Shown: positions 59,397 through 64,000 of the stretch, piece after piece | Position numbering within the stretch: the stretch's first letter is position 1 | Layout: the number at the start of each line of letters is the position of its first letter | From: Paracyclopina nana | Lineage: Eukaryota; Arthropoda; Copepoda; Cyclopoida; Cyclopettidae | Direction: 5' to 3' | Assembly (NCBI GenBank): GCA_019096065.1 | Contig: JAGUCH010000009.1 | Coordinates: forward strand, 4,846,001 to 4,910,000 | DNA length: 64,000 bases | Notes under the pieces: model-generated | The model's database searches: none | The model's input: only the letters and a program-made list of their open reading frames with translations | What the model was told of the DNA's origin: nothing | Made by a program: the position numbers and the translations under genes

Positions 59397-61124
59397 TGTT
59401 CAATCTGCTGCTGGCCTCCCTCTTCAATTAATTATTAGTGAGCTGGAACAAGCAGGTTGCGTTGGTAAGTGGCGAAAAGGTTGCGATCGCAAGGCCAAGC
59501 CAAATAGTGTCAAGTTTTCTGACACCGCTTTCGTTATTAACTAAATTCAATTACCCTATGTGATAATGCAACATCGACGCTGCTAAGTTGACTATTTAGT
59601 ATTTCACAATTGTTGTAGAGCTTTTCAAAAGCGTCGAATGTCAGTGGTGAAATAAACTTTGTATTTTGTAACACTCAGCTTATTTGTTCTATGACGAAGA
59701 TTGCAAGCGTTACCAGACAAGCGTCAATTAGTTGCGCGAAAGCGCCACAATACAAGGAGCATTTTGTAAGTAAACATACTTGGCATCTGGTAGCGCTGTC
59801 GTCCTCGCCTCGCTGCAAGTTGGAGCATGTTACGCAAGGCGCATAAATCGGGTGAGTTGAAAAACAAACAAAACGCTCTAATTAGGATGATTAACCTTAT
59901 TATTTAGGAATCGAAGCCGTTGATGTGAATGAAGAAGTGTGGAAGCCTTTCCTGACATAATATGGCAAAGTGCACTTTTTGAGCCTACCTCATTTTTGTG
60001 CACCTTGACGACTACGCACGATTCCGTCATTTTTCGTCAATCAGCATTGGTCAACGGTTAGATATGCCATTTCCCGGAATTTCAGGAATATTCTGAATAT
60101 TGTTGGCGTTGTTAAGCGCAACTCTTGCGAATTCTCGGAATTGCATACTTAAAAAGTGCTCAATTCGTCGGCTCATTTTTGCCAACCATTGTCTGCTCAG
60201 GCTTCCGCTTCGCTTTCATGATTTCTTGATTTTCCTGGAAATTAGAGCCAAAACCAACTTATAATCAGAAATTTGTTAATTGATCTTTTCTGTATTTGTT
60301 GACTCAACGAAAAAGACGTTAAAAAGAGGAAATGAGATTATCACTCTAAAAGCTTGTAATGTTGGGGCCTTTCCATGTGGTGTGTCAACAAACAGTAAAT
60401 AAGTGATAGTGTCAAAAAATGGTTATTGCCCTGCTGTGTGCTATGCAATGCGCAATAGTGACAGTGTCAAGGAGTGACTGTGGCACTGGCAGATGGACAT
60501 GTATCAAGCAACCAAAACAAACTTTACTTCATAACTCATATGATTTATACCCTTTTTCTTACAAAAAACACCAATTTCAGCTGTGTGACTTTCTGCTTTG
60601 TCTGGTAACTCTTGATGAAAAACAAACTTAAAACTTTTATGCTTTTGTCCATCTGACTTGTGTTGTGTTGTACTGTGCTGTGATGTAACAAATTTCGGTC
60701 ACTTGGAAAATTAAGCACTGATTGTAGTGTCGAGTTTTGGTAACTTAGTGTCAAAGATGCACCACATGGAAAGCCCCTCAGTCTTTTTAAAGTAATAAGA
60801 GGTTTCGATTGATCGACGAAAATGTTGCGCCCGATTTATTGATTTATGTCAAAACTTGGAAGCGAGCTGGTCATTTTTGAGGCTTCAACATCGCACCAAC
60901 GAACTAAATTCAAGTCTTCTTCTGACTTTAATATACTTTAAAAGTAGCATTACGACTGGCTGATTTTTCTTAAAATACAATTGCTTTGTTTTAAGCTTCC
61001 AAACACTTTGACTGTGAATGTTGAGCCTCAAAATCCAAATATCTGGTCTTTAAATCGGTCCAGCGTTTGTGTTGTCAAGAATAAAGTATGTAAGCATAAG
61101 TCAGAATTTGCAAAAAGCTCGACA
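59397..61124. promoter_or_regulatory. Divergent promoter region (Mdm2 and arfaptin)
   Basis: 1.7 kb between two 5' ends pointing apart. No p53 response element could be called by eye, and no known repeat family is present. Confidence 0.45.
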
Positions 61125-63450
61125 ATGGCCTCCAAGTCAATCAACTCCAAAGAAATGCAGGTAAAGTAAAGGCCAAAAGTTTCCAGTGCCTCCCTTTTCA
61201 ACTCATTTTTCATAGGACATGCTGAAGGACAATGACTACGAAGAGCTCGGACCCGGATCGGGTTCAATTCATTCGGGCTACTCGGCTAAAATCCCGGCAG
61301 CGTACAGCCGAAAGCCGCCACCGACCTCGCTCAACCTCGGCTCAACTGGTAATTATAAATTTCATATATTTTGTCACCATGGTTTAAAAAATGGTTTGTT
61401 CATGTTTTAAGACGGTCGGTCTGGCGATGACCAGGACAGCCCAATCGGGTTTAGGGGCGTGGACGTGGAGGGCGTGACTTTGGGGGACTCGCCCACCTCC
61501 GAGGAGATGATGCGGGGCATGCCCGATTACTCCGCTTCCACCGGTTCCCTCGGCTCGGGAGTCCGTCCCACCGCCAAGCTGATGACTGTGACCTCGCCGC
61601 CCGCAGGCTGGTCAGGCACCAGCTGGACCGGCGGCCTCACCCAGGGCTGCGCACCCACATTCAAAACAAGCGCAAGTGTCAATGATCTGGCTAGAACAGG
61701 TGATTCATGTTCACTTACATAAGTGCAATCGAAAAAATCTGAAGTTATCTTGATCAGAATTTTGAGAGCTATATAAGTATGCGCGTCTACTTAAGATTGT
61801 AGTGGAACTTGTCTTCACATTTGCGTTAGGCATAATTTCAAGAATAATTTATGTCAAAGAGAAAGGTGCACTTTCGATCGATTCAACTGAGCTTTCACGA
61901 GCTCATATAGCCCTGATTGCCAACTAAGGGAGCATATAAAAATATGACCAGTTTTTTAAAAATCTTTTTAATCAGTTAGCCGATTTGTAAAATTGCCTGA
62001 AGGTTAGTAAATCAGTACCGATTTTTTCAATCAGGTTTTCTGATTTTGGAGACATGGACAAAGAGACTGAAAATAGTAAAAATGGCGATTTTTTCTATTG
62101 TGCACTATATTGATCGCCATACGATATATATAAAACTATTTTGAGTGAGTGTGCTGCTTTTGCTGCATCATCAGCCCTGTTTTGTAAGGCAGGTGTGCAA
62201 CAGTTGAAGCAGCTTGTTTTAGCTAGATCTAAAATGGAGAATGAACAAGAGGAATCAGTTGGAACTTACTCTGGCGGTATCAGTTGCATTGGTAGCGAAT
62301 TATGTGCGCACACCTTGGTAGATTCTTACTCTCTATTATGCAGATTTGACTTTGGGCCGGAGCAATCGGGAGGTGAACAAGCTGGAGAGCATCAAAAGCT
62401 GGACTATATCTACGTACAAATGTTCAAGACAAGTAAGAGCATCATCATTTTTTGGCGTTTGAGATCTCACGATTCTCCTCCTAGGCTTTGTTTGAAAAGC
62501 TCGGCAAAACGTCTCGCACAGTAGACACGGAATTGGAGTCTCAGATTGAAAGCCTGAGGGACACGCAACGAAAATATGCCAACATTTTGAGGCTGGCTCG
62601 GGCCTTGACGTCCCACTTTTCACACGTCATCAACACCCAGGTAAACTAGATCCGTTATAAGCAACGACCAATTGAAGGCGATTTTGGGATCAGAGTCGAA
62701 ATAAAGTCTTTAATTTTAATTTCCGTTTTAGAGTGCATTGGGAGAATGTTTCGGGAGCTTGCGCACAAATCTCCGGAGTTGCAAGAGGAGTTTTTGTACA
62801 ATGCTGAAACGCAGCGAACGTTGACCAAAAACGGAGCCTCGCTCATCAGTGCTTTAAACTTTTTCGTCAGCTCAGTCAACACTCTGTGTAACAAGACAAT
62901 GGAAGACACGATCGCTACTGTCAAGCAGTACGAGACCGCAAGGTACTATAATATACTCATTAACTATTTCAAACTGCGGTCAAGCCTCCGATTCCTCACA
63001 GGACTGAATACGATGCCTATAGAAGTGACCTGGAGTTTTACAATGCTGCTCCCAAGACGGAGGTGAACTTGGCCAAACAGCGAGAAACGGAGGAGGTGTT
63101 CAACCAGCAAAAGTTGGAGTTTGAGCGACTCCGCTCCGATGTGCAAATCAAGCTAAAGTTCCTTGACGAGAACAGAGTAACCGAAACAAACTGATCGGAA
63201 AATATCTTGAAACTTCTCTTCGCGTTTTTTCACATTATTTCGATCAGTCTCTATGCAGTCAATAGGAATTAAGCTAATTACCGCATATTAATTTTAGGTG
63301 AAAGTCATGCACAAGCAACTATTGTTGCTCCACAACGCAGTCTCTGCCTACTTCTCCGGGAACCAATCTGCTTTGGAGGCCACGATGAAGCAGTTTTCCA
63401 TCAAGGTCAAGACTCCCAATGCCACCACACCTTCCTGGATTGAGCAGTAG
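61125..63450 (+). CDS. Arfaptin, BAR-domain effector of Arf/Arl GTPases
   Basis: Arfaptins bind Arl1 and Arf at the trans-Golgi and shape membranes with a BAR-type helical dimer. Exons are 61125-61160, 61216-61348, 61412-61699, 62344-62432, 62485-62640, 62734-62942, 63002-63176 and 63298-63450, giving 412 residues. The N-terminal third is Ser/Gly-rich and low in structure. The arfaptin domain begins near [11 protein letters not shown] and continues through [63 protein letters not shown] and [18 protein letters not shown], ending in PSWIEQ, which matches the vertebrate arfaptin ending. The start Met at 61125 has ACAATGG; the frame is open further upstream, so a longer N-terminus is possible. 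The exon at 62734 uses the second of two adjacent AGs. Its 5' end diverges from Mdm2 and its 3' end converges on the chitinase-like gene, only 121 nt away. Confidence 0.93.
61700..62343. other. Arfaptin intron 3, no recognised features
   Basis: 644-nt AT-rich intron with degenerate ATCAGTT and TGATTTT repeats around 61960-62050. None of the named elements is visible. Confidence 0.45.
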
Positions 63451-63571
63451 TAATAATAAGAAGAGAGGTTGATCTGTGATTAGTTGCTTTAATTTTCAAT
63501 TATTTCCTACTACGATAATATGAGTGCTTCTTTCTAAATAATACAATACGTATGACTTTCTCTAGTCCAAA
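63451..63571. other. 121-nt gap between convergent arfaptin and chitinase-like 3' ends
   Basis: The two stop codons are so close that the 3' UTRs probably overlap. No AATAAA is present on either strand in the gap. Confidence 0.5.
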
Positions 63572-64000
63572 TCACCGAGAAAGGTCTCCCGTGAATACCC
63601 TGTTGATGGACTTGAGCAGGGGGAACTTGCCCTTGCCGCACGCGTTCTGAAAAGAGTCCCATGACAAGATATGGAAAAATTGCTAGCAAAGCCTAGTTAC
63701 GCTGAAGTCATCCTGGGGCAAGTCCCACAGCATTGCTCCGCCCAGCTTTCGGTCGAGAATGTACTGAGCCTTGTCCGCGACCGATCCTGGAGAGTCATAG
63801 CCCACCCAAATGGTCCGGTCATTGCTGTACGCGTACGGGCCTTCGGGGTCATCCACCTCGACCCAACCAGCATTCTTGACCTTGAGGCAGATCTCCATGT
63901 AGCCCATGGAGCCTGCAGATTTGGTCAAGAAGCCTGCGGGGCCGCCCCTTTGGCAGCCACTGGCGGCTGCATTGGGAGCCATTGATGCGGATCCTTGGTT
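63572..64000 (-). CDS. GH18 chitinase-like protein, 3' end (partial)
   Basis: Only the last two recognisable exons lie in the window: 63701 to the right edge, and 63572-63646 with the stop. The protein segment MGYMEICLKVKNAGW, then EGPYAYSNDRTIWVGYDSPGS, then DKAQYILDRKLGGAMLWDLPQDDF is the C-terminal part of a glycoside hydrolase 18 TIM barrel. The terminal LWDLPQDDFSN and CGKGKFPLL resemble the WALDLDDF and CGxGxYPLL of arthropod chitinases. The catalytic DxxDxDxE motif would lie upstream, outside the window, so activity cannot be judged. The stop follows shortly after the GH18 end, so this protein lacks a C-terminal chitin-binding domain in this isoform. Whether the open frame continues as exon to base 64000 is assumed, not proven. 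Confidence 0.85.

Overview
This is a window of animal nuclear DNA, most likely from an arthropod. Genes are split by GT-AG introns, and the introns without inserted elements cluster at about 53-65 nt. The gene set fits a non-vertebrate ecdysozoan: papilin with its ecdysozoan-type double-cysteine cassettes, neurotactin, and a leucine-rich-repeat/Ig receptor with a tail I associate with arthropods. An Mdm2 homologue is present, a gene lost in Drosophila, so a crustacean or other non-dipteran arthropod is my best guess. I could not place the species. All models were spliced by eye, with reading phase checked at every junction.

Layout. 1-14950 (-): papilin, whose 3' part lies beyond the left edge. 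15612-19690 (-): an AF4/FMR2-family transcription elongation factor. 20999-23851 (+): the LRR-Ig membrane protein, divergent from the AF4 gene. 26681-31654 (+): a Phox2 homeobox gene. 32265-36000 (-): a membrane-anchored M14 carboxypeptidase. 38261-40302 (-): a probable GPI-anchored Ly6-like protein with an RG-rich N-terminus. 40864-43506 (-): an SLC22-type transporter. 43696-45439 (-): an FRS2-like adaptor. 45892-52926 (-): neurotactin, whose 2.9-kb intron holds an 80-residue membrane-protein gene on the opposite strand (50432-51120). 57408-59396 (-): Mdm2 with what looks like two tandem SWIB domains. 61125-63450 (+): arfaptin. 63572-64000 (-): the 3' end of a GH18 chitinase-like gene.

Almost everything else is short non-autonomous DNA transposons. 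At least ten families of inverted-repeat elements occur, several sharing the terminal core CGTTCTCATAT. They sit in introns and intergenic gaps and are nested in one another in at least three places. In papilin and other genes, an intron of about 460 nt is a roughly 60-nt intron plus one element of about 400 bp. The oddest single element is a foldback-like structure at 1542-2574 built from inverted minisatellite arms and flanked by a 9-bp direct repeat. The genes do not form one pathway. Papilin, neurotactin, the LRR-Ig protein, the FRS2-like adaptor and Phox2 suit matrix, adhesion and neural-development roles; Mdm2 and the AF4 protein are nuclear regulators; arfaptin acts at the trans-Golgi.
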